Source: Paludibacteraceae bacterium
GTDB lineage: Bacteria > Bacteroidota > Bacteroidia > Bacteroidales > Paludibacteraceae
Reading direction: 5' to 3'
DNA: 52,217 nt
Assembly (NCBI GenBank): GCA_017401985.1
Contig: JAFPNK010000049.1
Coordinates: 1 to 52,217 of the forward strand
Each line of letters opens with the position of its first letter. Within the stretch, counting starts at the first letter, position 1. The translations under genes and the position numbers were made by a program. Of the stretch, positions 1 through 8,008 are shown piece by piece. Under the pieces are notes generated by a model that saw only the letters and a list, made by a program, of their open reading frames with translations, was not told the DNA's origin and ran no database searches.

Positions 1-110
1 GAAGCAAAACTCAGCCAGATTTAAGCCAGCAAGTGCTAAAAAATGGCAAAAATGATGATAAATTGAAATTATAAACCGCTGAAAATCAGCACTTTAAGAA
101 ATTGACTCAG

Positions 111-152
111 AGGTTACGAGTGTCGTGGGTTCGAGCCCCACTCTCCACCCCA
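111..152 (+). other. 3' half of a tRNA (T-arm and acceptor strand) without a visible 5' half
   Basis: A perfect T-arm is visible: stem GTGGG at 125-129, loop TTCGAGC at 130-136, stem CCCAC at 137-141. It is followed by a 7-nt acceptor strand (142-148), one base and an encoded CCA (150-152). A partner for the acceptor strand (GTGGAGA or close to it), a D-arm and an anticodon arm should lie within about 95 nt upstream, but that stretch is AT-rich and shows none. It is not a convincing tmRNA tail either, since the end does not resemble the usual Bacteroidales ssrA end. This is either a tRNA remnant or the duplicated 3' end left beside an integrated element. Two short reading frames run in from the left edge and stop at 22-24 and 72-74; which one, if either, is coding cannot be told. 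Confidence 0.55.
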
Positions 153-179
153 AGAGACGTTTTTGCGTCTCTTTTTTTT
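153..179 (+). terminator. Intrinsic terminator after the tRNA fragment
   Basis: A 7-bp stem (AGAGACG at 153-159 with CGTCTCT at 166-172) and a 6-nt loop are followed directly by a run of T. It starts one base after the CCA, as expected for the native terminator of a tRNA gene. Confidence 0.85.
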
Positions 180-186
180 GTTTTTA

Positions 187-218
187 TTTGCATATGTCAT
201 AAAAAAGCAGTACCTTTG
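187..218 (+). promoter_or_regulatory. Bacteroidota-type promoter for the DUF456 gene
   Basis: TTTG at 187-190 and TACCTTTG at 211-218 are separated by exactly 20 bp, matching the -33/-7 consensus. Transcription would start near 225 and run into the gene at 269. Confidence 0.8.
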
Positions 219-268
219 CAGCCGCAAAGGTTCAGGAACAATGTCTGAACACAAAAAGAAGACTAATT

Positions 269-751
269 ATGGCATTGGAAATCACATTGTTAATCATTGC
301 TTGGCTGTTCGTTTTGACCGGTATTGTCGGTTGCGTTGTACCCGGTCTGCCCGGTGTGCCCTTGGCGTATATCGGTTTGATTATTGCTCAATTCTCCGAG
401 CGGGTGGATTTGGCATGGTACACCCTCGTTTTCTGGGGGCTGGTCACGGTGGCGGCGATGGTGATCGATTATGTGGTGCCTGCATGGGGTGCGAAGCAGT
501 TCGGCGGCTCCAAATGGGGCGTATGGGGCAGTACCATCGGCTTGATTGTTGGTCTGTTCTTCGGTGTGTGGGGTGTGATTCTTGGCCCGTTTATCGGCGC
601 TGTGCTGTTCGAGTTAATTGGCGGTAAGAAAGTGTGGGAATCGTTCAAAGCAGGGTGGGGCACGTTCATCGGCTTGCTCTTTAGCACGATTGCTAAACTC
701 ATCTGCTGCGGCTTGATGGCAGTGGTGTTAATGTATGATATGATTTGGTAA
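269..751 (+). CDS. DUF456 family membrane protein
   Basis: A 160-residue, very hydrophobic protein with about four to five membrane segments. The glycine-rich stretches GVPLAYIGLIIAQ, WGSTIGLIVGLFFG and GPFIGAVLFELIGG are characteristic of DUF456, a small inner-membrane family of unknown function. The ATG at 269 is preceded by an AAGAAGAC purine stretch. An ATG at 241 lies in another frame and would give only a short unrelated reading. The gene follows its own promoter at 187-218 and may be co-transcribed with the sugar transferase 36 bp downstream, since no terminator separates them. The family assignment is fairly secure from the repeated Gly-rich helices; the function is not known. Confidence 0.85.
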   Translation: MALEITLLIIAWLFVLTGIVGCVVPGLPGVPLAYIGLIIAQFSERVDLAWYTLVFWGLVTVAAMVIDYVVPAWGAKQFGGSKWGVWGSTIGLIVGLFFGVWGVILGPFIGAVLFELIGGKKVWESFKAGWGTFIGLLFSTIAKLICCGLMAVVLMYDMIW

Positions 752-755
752 TATA

Positions 756-785
756 GGTTATAGGTGATAGGTTATAGGTGATAGG
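756..785 (+). repeat. 7-bp unit array before the sugar transferase start
   Basis: Four perfect alternating heptads, GGTTATA (756-762), GGTGATA (763-769), GGTTATA (770-776) and GGTGATA (777-783), run into GGAAATG, whose ATG is the start codon at 788. The array replaces a normal ribosome binding site and fills almost the whole gap after the stop at 749-751. Confidence 0.9.
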
Positions 786-787
786 AA

Positions 788-2302
788 ATGTTACGAGAAG
801 GATGGCATAGGAGAGTGACGGTGGATCTGATGGTGTGGCTGGTGGCTATACTACTATGTATGCTCTGGCGATGGGTGGCGGATAAGAGTGCGATAGGTAT
901 ATACTGGGCGATGTTCGGCGTGCTGACTGTCCTCTGGGTTCTGATCGGAATGCTCGTGCAGGTCTATCGCTCGTACAAAGAGACCTGGTTCTGGCAAGCT
1001 GTGTTGGCACTTCTGCTGGATGCAGGGATACTGATTGGACTCTGCTGGTTAGTGCTGCCTAAACTGCCTTGGGGCTTGTCTCCCAAAGTGGCGTCATGGA
1101 CCATCATGCTGGTTGGCGCCATCGAAACAATGGTCGTGTTGGTGGAGCATTACTGGAAATATGCAACAAATATGACCGTGCCGGTGATGCAGGTCGAGCA
1201 TCGCGACAATGCCGTGGTAACGCGGCCGGATGAACCGCGTGGTGCGAACTCAATGCGCTCTATTCGCCAGTCGGTCTTGAGCGTAACTACCGAAGAGGAT
1301 TATCGGATGCTGCTCGAGCGCGCTCGGCTGGATTCCAAACTGACTAAAGCTATCTGCGACCGCAATCGGTTCGCATTCTTGCAAATACCAGATTATCAGT
1401 ACAACACGATAGTTGACTTGACTCTGCTTAACGATGCGAAAGGCATCAATCGACGCTTCTGTATTGTCAATCAGAAACTGCCGGACGGAGGAAGGTACGT
1501 ATGCTGTTATCGACCGCAGGAGTATATCAAAAAGAAGCTTCTTGCTAAGTATCCTGCGGGTATCAATTGGATCGTGTATAGCCTCTATTTCTTTGTCAAA
1601 CGGGTGCTACCCCGGCTGTTCTTAACCAGCCGTCTTTATTACGATTTGAACAAAGGACGGAAGCGTATGCTGTCCAAGACGGAAGTGTTCGGACGCTTGT
1701 ATTATTGCGGTTTTGAGGTGGATGAAGTGGTGCCTATGGGACACATAGAGTACGTGTTCGCGCATCGTCATTCGCAGCCCTATCCGCAGGAGCAAATCAA
1801 GGTCTATGGCCCGCTGATCAAACTGCGCCGCGTGTGCAAGAATAAGGAGATTCGTTACTTCTACAAGATGCGCACCATGCACCCGTACGCGGAATATATA
1901 CAGAAGTACGTGTTCGACGCGCGCGGAGGAATGGATATATCCGACAAGAGTAACGACGACTGGCGAATCACCACCTGGGGACGGTTCATGCGTAAGTACT
2001 GGTTGGACGAACTGCCGATGCTCATCAACTGGCTCAAACGCGATGTGAAGTTAGTCGGAGTGCGGCCGTTGAGCAAGACGATGTTCGAAACCTATCCGCA
2101 GTGGTTGCAGGACAAGCGCACCTTGACTAAACCCGGACTGATTCCTCCGTTCTATATCGACCACCCCAATACGTTCGATGAACTGTTTGCCAGCGAGGAT
2201 AAGTATCTGACTGAATATCTGGCACATCCGGTTCGGACGGACATCAAATATTTCTTCTTAACCATGCGCTCCATCCTCTTGCGCAAAACGCATAGTGCAT
2301 AG
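788..2302 (+). CDS. Polyprenyl-phosphate sugar-1-phosphate transferase (bacterial sugar transferase, WcaJ-like C-terminus)
   Basis: A 504-residue protein. The N-terminal part (roughly residues 10-120) has four predicted membrane helices. The C-terminal part (roughly 345-480) carries the sugar-transferase signatures: FYKMRTMHPYAE, then WGRFMRKYWLDELPMLINWLKRDVK, LVGVRPLS and KPGLIPPF. Proteins of this fold move a hexose-1-phosphate from a nucleotide sugar to undecaprenyl phosphate on the cytoplasmic face, the first step of capsule, exopolysaccharide or O-glycan assembly. The middle region (130-340) is not one I recognise and lacks the usual CoA-binding-like domain sequence. No other glycosyltransferase genes lie nearby, so it is a stand-alone initiating enzyme. 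The ATG at 788 directly follows the 7-bp array. Confidence 0.82.
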   Translation: MLREGWHRRVTVDLMVWLVAILLCMLWRWVADKSAIGIYWAMFGVLTVLWVLIGMLVQVYRSYKETWFWQAVLALLLDAGILIGLCWLVLPKLPWGLSPKVASWTIMLVGAIETMVVLVEHYWKYATNMTVPVMQVEHRDNAVVTRPDEPRGANSMRSIRQSVLSVTTEEDYRMLLERARLDSKLTKAICDRNRFAFLQIPDYQYNTIVDLTLLNDAKGINRRFCIVNQKLPDGGRYVCCYRPQEYIKKKLLAKYPAGINWIVYSLYFFVKRVLPRLFLTSRLYYDLNKGRKRMLSKTEVFGRLYYCGFEVDEVVPMGHIEYVFAHRHSQPYPQEQIKVYGPLIKLRRVCKNKEIRYFYKMRTMHPYAEYIQKYVFDARGGMDISDKSNDDWRITTWGRFMRKYWLDELPMLINWLKRDVKLVGVRPLSKTMFETYPQWLQDKRTLTKPGLIPPFYIDHPNTFDELFASEDKYLTEYLAHPVRTDIKYFFLTMRSILLRKTHSA

Positions 2303-2306
2303 TAAA

Positions 2307-2320
2307 GGTGATAGGTGAAA
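2307..2320 (+). repeat. Two 7-bp units overlapping the next start codon
   Basis: GGTGATA (2307-2313) and GGTGAAA (2314-2320) are the same unit family as at 756-785. The GTG used as the start of the next gene lies inside the first unit. Confidence 0.7.
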
Positions 2321-3342
2321 ATTTATCATATGAGCAATGTGTGGCACAGGGAATAGGCCCCTTGGTCTTTCCTGCGCGCTTGGCGGCGAACGATGCGCGT
2401 TGGGCGGCAGCGCAGCAAGCACAGATGAAAGCCGTTTGCGTGCATACAATGCAGCAACAGGTGCATCTGCAGCACATTTTGTCGCAAGCCTGGACGGCCT
2501 TGATGAATGCCGGCATACAACCAGTGCTGATGAAAGGAGCCGGTTTGGCGGCGTATTATCCTTCGCCAGAACAGCGTCCTTGGGGAGACATAGATCTGTA
2601 TGTGGGCAAGGAGCAGTACCATCCGGCATGTGCGGTGATGCGAGACACGTTTCCCGGTGCGTTGAAGTTCGATGAGGAACTCGACCACTATAAGCACTAC
2701 AACCTGATTGCAGACGGCGTGTCAATTGAGATTCATCGCGTGACGGTGGGGCATCAGCACCCTGTGGATGAGATGCGCTACGAAAAAATGGAACATTTTG
2801 GAGTGCAGAATGCGTGCTCGTTGGAAGTGGGCGGCTTGCGCTTAAAAGTGTTCGAACCTACGTTCAATGCGCTGTTCGTTTTTCTGCATTCATGGGAGCA
2901 TATGTTGACTAAGGGGGCGATCCTGCGGCAATTGGTGGACTTGTCTTTCCTGTTGCAGCATACGCACGATGCGATTGACTCCAAACGCTTGCAACAATGG
3001 CTCGATGAACTGCATCTGATGGACGTCTGGCAGTTATACATGTATATCCTGGTGCATACCTTGGAATTACCTCAAACTTTCGCGTTCTTCTACACCGATG
3101 CGGTAGCCGCACGGGCGCAGCGCTTGCTGCAAGACCTGTTAGCAGGGACGATGATGGAACCTGAGCATGTGTCATCAGCGCCGACGAACCGCATTGCGCG
3201 CAAGATGCACACCATGCGGGAACGCATGCGTAATGCGGATCGAATAGAGCAGTACAGCCCGTCCTATGCGCGCCACATGCGCGCCACTACATGGCTGCAC
3301 GGAGCGAGACGGTTCTTTGCGAAAGACAGACATTGGGAGTAG
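2308..3342 (+). CDS. Nucleotidyltransferase-fold family protein (NTP_transf_5 type)
   Basis: A 344-residue protein with the hallmark MKGAGLAAYYP, then RPWGDIDLYV near residues 72-95. This is the active-site region of the uncharacterised nucleotidyltransferase family often found beside capsule and exopolysaccharide genes in Bacteroidota. The substrate is unknown. A His and aromatic-rich middle follows (IEIHRVTVG, FVFLHSWEHM). The only upstream start in frame is GTG at 2308, which lies inside a 7-bp repeat, so residues 1-7 are encoded by repeat DNA. The next in-frame ATG (around 2425) would remove conserved-looking sequence. It follows the sugar transferase by 5 bp, and the pair probably forms one operon with a role in surface polysaccharide, which is an inference from context. 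Confidence 0.75.
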   Translation: MIGENLSYEQCVAQGIGPLVFPARLAANDARWAAAQQAQMKAVCVHTMQQQVHLQHILSQAWTALMNAGIQPVLMKGAGLAAYYPSPEQRPWGDIDLYVGKEQYHPACAVMRDTFPGALKFDEELDHYKHYNLIADGVSIEIHRVTVGHQHPVDEMRYEKMEHFGVQNACSLEVGGLRLKVFEPTFNALFVFLHSWEHMLTKGAILRQLVDLSFLLQHTHDAIDSKRLQQWLDELHLMDVWQLYMYILVHTLELPQTFAFFYTDAVAARAQRLLQDLLAGTMMEPEHVSSAPTNRIARKMHTMRERMRNADRIEQYSPSYARHMRATTWLHGARRFFAKDRHWE

Positions 3343-3346
3343 TAAT

Positions 3347-3381
3347 GGTTATAGGTGATAGGTTATAGGTTATAGGTGAAT
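3347..3381 (+). repeat. 7-bp unit array running into the holA start codon
   Basis: Five heptads in register: GGTTATA, GGTGATA, GGTTATA, GGTTATA, GGTGAAT. The ATG of holA (3380-3382) begins inside the last unit. It fills the whole gap after the stop codon at 3340-3342. Confidence 0.9.
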
Positions 3382-4411
3382 GGTAAAGAAATACGATGAT
3401 ATAATCAAAGCGTTGCGTGCAGGGGAGTACGCACCCGTTTATTTGTTGTGCGGTGAGGAACCCTATTACATCGACCAAGTGCAGTCGTTCATTGCTGCGA
3501 ATGCCTTGGACGAGATGGCGAAGGAGTTTGACCAGCAGATTCTCTACGGACGTGATCTGCAAGGCGCGGATATATCTCCGGTGATCGGCGCAGCCCGCGG
3601 ATTCGCTATGATGGGCGGACGTAAGGTGATTATTGTGCGCGAAGCGCAAAGCATTAAGAAATGGGATGCGCTGGCGGCTTATCTGGATAACTTGATGCCC
3701 CAGACCGTGCTCGTGATCTGCTACAGCGGCAAACCCGATAAACGGCAAGGCGTGTGGAAAAAAGCCTCCGAGCATCCACAAGTCGTCTGGTTGCAATCCG
3801 ACAAACTGCGGGACTATGAGGTGGAACGCTGGATCAGCGCGTATATACAGGATTTCGGTAGGCAGCATCCGGAGGTGAAAATTGACCCGCGTATAGCACC
3901 GCTCTTGGCGAACTATCTGGGCACGGATCTGAATGCCATCATCGGCGCGCTGCAGAAACTGATGGACGGAAGACCAGAAGGCATGAATACGATTGACACC
4001 GCTCTCGTGGAGCGGAACATCGGTATCTCCAAAGACTATAACATCATGGAACTGCAAGCCGCGCTCATTCGCGGGGACGTGAAACGTGCCAATCAGATTG
4101 CGCAGTATTTCGCGAGCAGCAAGGACCATCCGATGATCAAAGAGATGGCGCCGTTATACACCTTCTTCTCCAATCTGCTGATGTATCATTACATGCCGGA
4201 CAAGAGTCAAGGGACGGTAGCTAAAGAGCTGGGAATCAATCCTTATTTTGTGAAAGATTATGCTACGGCAGCACGACGTTTTCCTGCCGGCAAGACCTTC
4301 CTTATTGTCGGGTATCTGCGTGACACGGACGCACGATTGAAAGGTATCAATAACCCTTCTGCTAAAGATGCAGACCTTTGGAAGGAATTGATTTACAAGA
4401 TTTTACATTAG
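3380..4411 (+). CDS. holA: DNA polymerase III subunit delta
   Basis: A 343-residue protein with the family layout of the clamp-loader delta subunit. It opens with YLLCGEEPYYIDQVQSFI, the P-loop-like but degenerate first domain. GRKVIIVREAQSIKKWDALAAYL and an AAA+ lid and collar follow (LLANYLGTDLNAIIGALQKL, KDYNIMELQAALIRGDVKRANQIAQYF). Delta opens the beta sliding clamp during loading on DNA. The length is normal for the family. The start is the ATG at the end of the 7-bp array. The 3' end overlaps the convergent DUF4296 gene by 9 bp (4403-4411), with no terminator between them. Confidence 0.93.
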   Translation: MVKKYDDIIKALRAGEYAPVYLLCGEEPYYIDQVQSFIAANALDEMAKEFDQQILYGRDLQGADISPVIGAARGFAMMGGRKVIIVREAQSIKKWDALAAYLDNLMPQTVLVICYSGKPDKRQGVWKKASEHPQVVWLQSDKLRDYEVERWISAYIQDFGRQHPEVKIDPRIAPLLANYLGTDLNAIIGALQKLMDGRPEGMNTIDTALVERNIGISKDYNIMELQAALIRGDVKRANQIAQYFASSKDHPMIKEMAPLYTFFSNLLMYHYMPDKSQGTVAKELGINPYFVKDYATAARRFPAGKTFLIVGYLRDTDARLKGINNPSAKDADLWKELIYKILH

Positions 4412-4912
4412 TGGTCCACGGTACGGGTAATGTACCGGATGCCAGGTGGACGGATAACTGTTTCGGTTAACCCAAAGCACACTATCCAGTCGGGCAGGGG
4501 TGAAAGGAGGAAGAGTAATCTCCTCCTTTTCGTTTGGCCCTGCTTGCAATTCCGCTTCGTGGAGTGCCAAAAACTCCGCTTCTTCCTCTTCCAGTTGCGC
4601 AATCACTTTCGGGTAGATCTTATCGAACAGTTTCGGATGCGCTGTGTACCATACGAGCGAAGAATCAAACTCCGCTTGCGTGATACCGTGTTCCTCCAGT
4701 ACCTGTGCATAGAAAATATTCCGCTCTTCCAGATAACCGGCTGTTGTGTATCCGTTGAGTTGCAGCATAGCGTCCGTCTTATGCAAATCCACCAACACAT
4801 CCCGCATCTCCCAGGAGTGCAAGATGCCGCGAGGACGACAAGACGTTAATGCTGCAGCCAAAAGCAGCAACATTAGAATCGGAAATTTGATATTTGATAT
4901 TTGAAAATTCAT
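4403..4912 (-). CDS. DUF4296 lipoprotein
   Basis: A 169-residue protein. Residues 1-25 form a lipoprotein signal peptide ending in the lipobox ALTSC. The rest matches DUF4296: HSWEMRDVLVDLHKTDAMLQLNGY, EERNIFYAQVLEEHGITQAEFDSSLVWYTAHPKLFDKIY. This family is confined to Bacteroidota and often sits beside lspA, the peptidase that would process it. Its molecular role is unknown. The start ATG overlaps the lspA stop in an ATGA junction, and AAAGGAGA just upstream is a good ribosome binding site. Unusually, the codons of the signal-peptide n-region are made of four 7-bp units (4883-4910), so residues 2-9 are repeat-encoded. It is the last gene of the metK-lspA operon. Confidence 0.85.
   Translation of the reverse strand: MNFQISNIKFPILMLLLLAAALTSCRPRGILHSWEMRDVLVDLHKTDAMLQLNGYTTAGYLEERNIFYAQVLEEHGITQAEFDSSLVWYTAHPKLFDKIYPKVIAQLEEEEAEFLALHEAELQAGPNEKEEITLPPFTPARLDSVLWVNRNSYPSTWHPVHYPYRGPLM
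4883..4910 (-). repeat. 7-bp unit array inside the DUF4296 signal peptide
   Basis: On the plus strand the units are GAAATTT, GATATTT, GATATTT and GAAAATT. They encode the n-region of the signal peptide on the minus strand. The unit sequence is nearly the same as in the array at 48256-48290. Confidence 0.8.
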
Positions 4913-5484
4913 TCTCCTTTCTCGGGCGTTGGGTCTTCTTTTTTGGAATCCAGATTCAGCTGTTTAGAGTAGAAGAACAGGATCACGAAGACGGAAACGG
5001 TGATGCAACTATCTGCAAAATTGAATACAGGTTTGAAGAAGAGCACCTCCCCGGCACTGTTGTGTATCAGCGGAAAATAGAACATATCAATCACTTTCCC
5101 ATAGAACCATTCTCCGCCTTGCAGCAACTTGCCGTAGAACACGCAGTCGATGATGTTTCCCAGCGCGCCGGCAATCACGAAAGCAATCGTTACAATGTAT
5201 CCGATAGGAGTCTCCTGGCGGCGTATCAGTTTGTGAATGTACCATCCTAACAGCACCACTGCTACCATGCGGAAGAGGGTCAGCACGATCTTCGGCATCC
5301 ATTCCAGTCCGAACGCCATGCCGTTGTTCTCTATGTAGCATAACCAGAACCATGATGTGATCTCGTGGCTCTCGCCCAGCGCAAAATGACCGGCAATGGA
5401 CAGTTTGATGACCTGGTCTATCACCACGGCTAGCAGAATGATGGCCGTGACTAAAATGGTCTTGTTTTTTATCGTAGCAATCAT
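4909..5484 (-). CDS. lspA: Lipoprotein signal peptidase (signal peptidase II)
   Basis: A 191-residue, four-helix inner-membrane aspartic protease that cleaves the signal peptide of diacylated prolipoproteins. The two catalytic Asp are visible at residue 113 (GNIIDCVFYG) and residue 158 (FNFADSC). The early IENNGMAFGL (the NxGxAF motif) and GALGN are also present. A 25-residue loop (119-145) between helices 3 and 4 is typical of Bacteroidota LspA. The gene starts 5 bp after the metK stop and overlaps DUF4296 by 4 bp, so it should be transcribed from the SAM-II-controlled metK promoter. The window encodes many lipoproteins that are its likely substrates. Confidence 0.95.
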   Translation of the reverse strand: MIATIKNKTILVTAIILLAVVIDQVIKLSIAGHFALGESHEITSWFWLCYIENNGMAFGLEWMPKIVLTLFRMVAVVLLGWYIHKLIRRQETPIGYIVTIAFVIAGALGNIIDCVFYGKLLQGGEWFYGKVIDMFYFPLIHNSAGEVLFFKPVFNFADSCITVSVFVILFFYSKQLNLDSKKEDPTPEKGE

Positions 5485-5489
5485 ATGTC

Positions 5490-6773
5490 TTATAGCTTAA
5501 ATGCCGACTTGACTTGGTCAAGACGATCCAGTTTCTCCCAGGTGAACAGTTCCACTTCGCGGGTGTAGGTGTTACCGTCTGAATCAAAGAAGGTCTTCGT
5601 TACCACCTCGTTCGTGCGTCCTACATGACCGTATTTGGCGGTTTCTTCGTAGATCGGTTGGGTCAGTTTGAGGTCGCGAATGATAGCTGCCGGACGTAAG
5701 TCAAAGAGCTTGCTCACTTGCTGTGCTATTTCCGCATCACTCATCGCCACTTGTGCCGTGCCGTAGGTGTTGACATAGAGCGAAACGGGCTGAGCTACGC
5801 CTATGGCGTAACTAACCTGCACCAGCGCTTCGTGCGCCACACCCGCTGCTACCAGATGCTTGGCAATCCAGCGGGCAGCATAAGCAGCCGAACGATCGAC
5901 CTTAGACGGATCCTTGCCGCTGAACGCACCACCACCGTGCGCACCGCGACCACCGTACGTATCGACGATGATCTTACGTCCCGTCAAACCCGTGTCTCCG
6001 TGCGGGCCACCGATAACGAAGTTACCCGTCGGGTTAACCAGTAACTTGGCTTGCGGGTCTTTCAAAAACGCATTGAGCAATTGGCTGTATCGGCTGTCAC
6101 GTGTAGCCACGCGCGGCAACAGGATATCAATGATATCACGCTTGATGAGTTCAGGGGTAACCTCTACGCCGCATGACTGTCCGTCACCCGTAACTGGGTC
6201 GTGTTGCGTACTCAGCACGATTGTATCAATGCGTACAGGACGGTTGTGTTCGTCGTATTCGATCGTTACTTGCGACTTGCTGTCGGGACGCAGATAGGTC
6301 ATCTGCTTGCCTTCTTTGCGAATACGAGCCAACGTGTAAACGAGTGTGTGGGCCAGATCGAGTGTCAGCGGCATGAAGTTATCCGTCTCGTCCGTAGCGT
6401 AACCGAACATCATTCCCTGGTCACCGGCACCTTGTTCCTCTTCCGTCGCACGACTCACACCCATGTTAATGTCCTGTGACTGAGCGTGTAAGGCAGTCAG
6501 AATACCGCAACTCTCTGCCTCGAATTTATATTCGGCTTTGGTGTAACCGATCTCTGCGATAGTCTTACGTGCTATTTGCTGAATATCTACCCAACCGTTA
6601 CAACTCACTTCGCCGGCAATCACCACTTGACCGGTGGTGCACAGCGTTTCGCAAGCCACATGGGCATGCGGATCCTGCGCTAACATGTTATCTAAAATAG
6701 CGTCCGAAATCTGGTCGCTCACTTTGTCCGGGTGTCCTTCTGACACCGATTCAGATGTAAATAAATAGTTCAT
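5490..6773 (-). CDS. metK: S-adenosylmethionine synthetase (methionine adenosyltransferase)
   Basis: A 427-residue cytoplasmic enzyme making SAM from methionine and ATP. The N-terminus is [22 protein letters not shown] (ATP-binding His and Lys). The two family signatures are [11 protein letters not shown] and [22 protein letters not shown]. The length is that of Bacteroidota MetK, slightly longer than the E. coli enzyme because of short insertions. The ATG at 6773 lies 17 nt after the run of U of an attenuator-type hairpin. A SAM-II riboswitch sits between promoter and terminator, so the enzyme is controlled by its own product. lspA follows 5 bp later. Confidence 0.97.
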   Translation of the reverse strand: MNYLFTSESVSEGHPDKVSDQISDAILDNMLAQDPHAHVACETLCTTGQVVIAGEVSCNGWVDIQQIARKTIAEIGYTKAEYKFEAESCGILTALHAQSQDINMGVSRATEEEQGAGDQGMMFGYATDETDNFMPLTLDLAHTLVYTLARIRKEGKQMTYLRPDSKSQVTIEYDEHNRPVRIDTIVLSTQHDPVTGDGQSCGVEVTPELIKRDIIDILLPRVATRDSRYSQLLNAFLKDPQAKLLVNPTGNFVIGGPHGDTGLTGRKIIVDTYGGRGAHGGGAFSGKDPSKVDRSAAYAARWIAKHLVAAGVAHEALVQVSYAIGVAQPVSLYVNTYGTAQVAMSDAEIAQQVSKLFDLRPAAIIRDLKLTQPIYEETAKYGHVGRTNEVVTKTFFDSDGNTYTREVELFTWEKLDRLDQVKSAFKL

Positions 6774-6789
6774 AAAGTCATTTGCCGAT

Positions 6790-6825
6790 AAAAAAAGTCC
6801 ACAAGCGACTGTTTAAGCTCGTGGA
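6790..6825 (-). terminator. Intrinsic terminator of the metK leader
   Basis: On the minus strand, TCCACGAGC (6817-6825) pairs with GCTTGTGGA (6798-6806) through 9 bp with one G-U, and is followed by a run of seven U (6790-6796). It lies between the riboswitch and the metK ATG, where it can serve as the expression platform. Confidence 0.85.
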
Positions 6826-6830
6826 AAACA

Positions 6831-6880
6831 CGTTTTAGCATTCTTTTAACGAGGTTGCAAGCAGTCAAATTTATCCTCGA
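6831..6880 (-). ncRNA. SAM-II riboswitch upstream of metK
   Basis: The minus strand of 6831-6880 matches the compact SAM-II fold. The P1 stem is CGAGG (6875-6879) with CCTCG (6850-6854). It encloses a U-rich loop AUAAAUUUGACUG then CUUGCAA, and is followed by UUAAAAGAAUGCUAAAA, which contains the family's conserved GCUAA. It aligns along its whole length with the SAM-II aptamer known from metX leaders. The class is known in Alphaproteobacteria and Bacteroidota upstream of methionine and SAM genes. It is followed by a terminator hairpin, which suggests control by transcription termination. The call rests on motif and position; no covariance search was run. Confidence 0.88.
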
Positions 6881-6919
6881 TTTCTTAGCCTCTCGGCACG
6901 ATTGTTTCAAAATCGGCTG

Positions 6920-6950
6920 CAAAGGTACAACAAAAATTTGGAATATACAA
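6920..6950 (-). promoter_or_regulatory. metK: Promoter of the metK-lspA operon
   Basis: On the minus strand TTG (6948-6950), 20 bp, then TACCTTTG (6920-6927). The start near 6913 places the whole riboswitch in the leader. Confidence 0.82.
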
Positions 6951-7021
6951 GGATTTGAACTTAAAAATCAAATTTATTTGACTTTTTAGGGTTAAATGCT
7001 TGTTATTTGCACGTGGCAAAA

Positions 7022-7915
7022 TTATTCCAGGTTGTTGATATCAACGAGTTTGTTGACGATGGCATAGACTGTCAGGCCGGCTGTGGAATGGATGTTCAGT
7101 TTGGCGGCGATATGCTTGCGATGCGAAATGACGGTGTGCATGGAGATACAGAGCACATCCGCGATTTCTTTGTTGCTCAGACCGCGTACGACTTGAATCA
7201 GCACGTCTTTCTCGCGTTCGGATAGTTCTTCGGTGTCCGGCTGGGTGTGACGCCGGTGGCTGTGCGGCTGAATCTTCGTTAGCGCTGGACGCAAGATATC
7301 ATCTTCGATAGCGCAGTGGTCCTCAAAGTCCTGCTCCGTGTGCCACAGATCGGACATGACACTTATCAGTAGATAAGTAGTCTGGTCGTTTGTCGTTAGT
7401 CGTTCGTCTTTTGACGGGTAGTATTTTATAATCAGGTTCTTGATCTCCGTCAGTTTGTCGGTGATACGCTGGTCGTCGTGTTCGTGTTCGTCGAACAGAC
7501 CGGCGTTCTCATGCTCGATATGGGTTCGAATCTCGTCCACAAACTCATCGTAGCAACGAAGGATGAGTCCCGGAATCTTGGTCGTCGGGTCGGCAGGGAT
7601 AATAGCCTCTATCAATGCCCGGCGCAGACGCGGCAAACGGAAGTCCAGGAAATAGGTGTGCGCGTTGTGCAGATAGCGTTGCAGCGTCGGGATGTCGATA
7701 TCTTCCGGTAGCGCACGATGGCGGAACACCTTATAATTGACGATGGCCAGGAAAGTAGGCGTGTGTACGTTGTGCGCCTCGCACACTTCAGCAATCGTCT
7801 GTTCGCCTACACCCATCTCCAAACCGAAACGGCTGATGATCTGAATGGCATCCTCTTCATGAGCCATCAAATCGCAAATCTTATCCGAACCCTTGTACAT
7901 AAGCCATTTATGCAT
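7022..7915 (-). CDS. Hemerythrin-like domain fused to a LuxR-type DNA-binding domain (regulator)
   Basis: The N-terminal part resembles the ScdA/YtfE/RIC di-iron family: YKGSDKICDLM, then SRFGLEMGVGEQTIAEVC. A four-helix hemerythrin-like region follows with several His and acidic residues (HIEHENAGLFDEHEH, WHTEQDFEDHCAIEDDIL) that could bind a di-iron centre. The last 65 residues are a LuxR-type HTH (LSEREKDVLIQVVRGLSNKEIADVLCISMHTVISHRKHIAAKLNIHS). It is likely a transcription factor sensing nitric oxide, oxygen or iron stress, which is an inference from the family. An ATG at 8005 is in frame but coincides with the predicted transcription start. The ATG at 7915, preceded by AGGGGAA and next to the conserved YKGSDK, fits better. 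Confidence 0.82.
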   Translation of the reverse strand: MHKWLMYKGSDKICDLMAHEEDAIQIISRFGLEMGVGEQTIAEVCEAHNVHTPTFLAIVNYKVFRHRALPEDIDIPTLQRYLHNAHTYFLDFRLPRLRRALIEAIIPADPTTKIPGLILRCYDEFVDEIRTHIEHENAGLFDEHEHDDQRITDKLTEIKNLIIKYYPSKDERLTTNDQTTYLLISVMSDLWHTEQDFEDHCAIEDDILRPALTKIQPHSHRRHTQPDTEELSEREKDVLIQVVRGLSNKEIADVLCISMHTVISHRKHIAAKLNIHSTAGLTVYAIVNKLVDINNLE

Positions 7916-8008
7916 TTCCCCTATTGGTGATTTTAGAAAAAAACCTATAAAACCCCTCATCGTTTGTCGCCCTGCGTGCTCTGTATCTTTGCTTGCTAAA
8001 TCCATCGT

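Noticed and set aside
1-152. tmRNA 3' end
   Set aside because: The acceptor end and preceding sequence do not look like a Bacteroidales ssrA end and no tag reading frame ending in ALAA is present.
7963-7991. Plus-strand promoter TTTG/TATCTTTG inside the hemerythrin-LuxR 5' region
   Set aside because: Spacing is 17 bp rather than 20 and no plus-strand gene follows.
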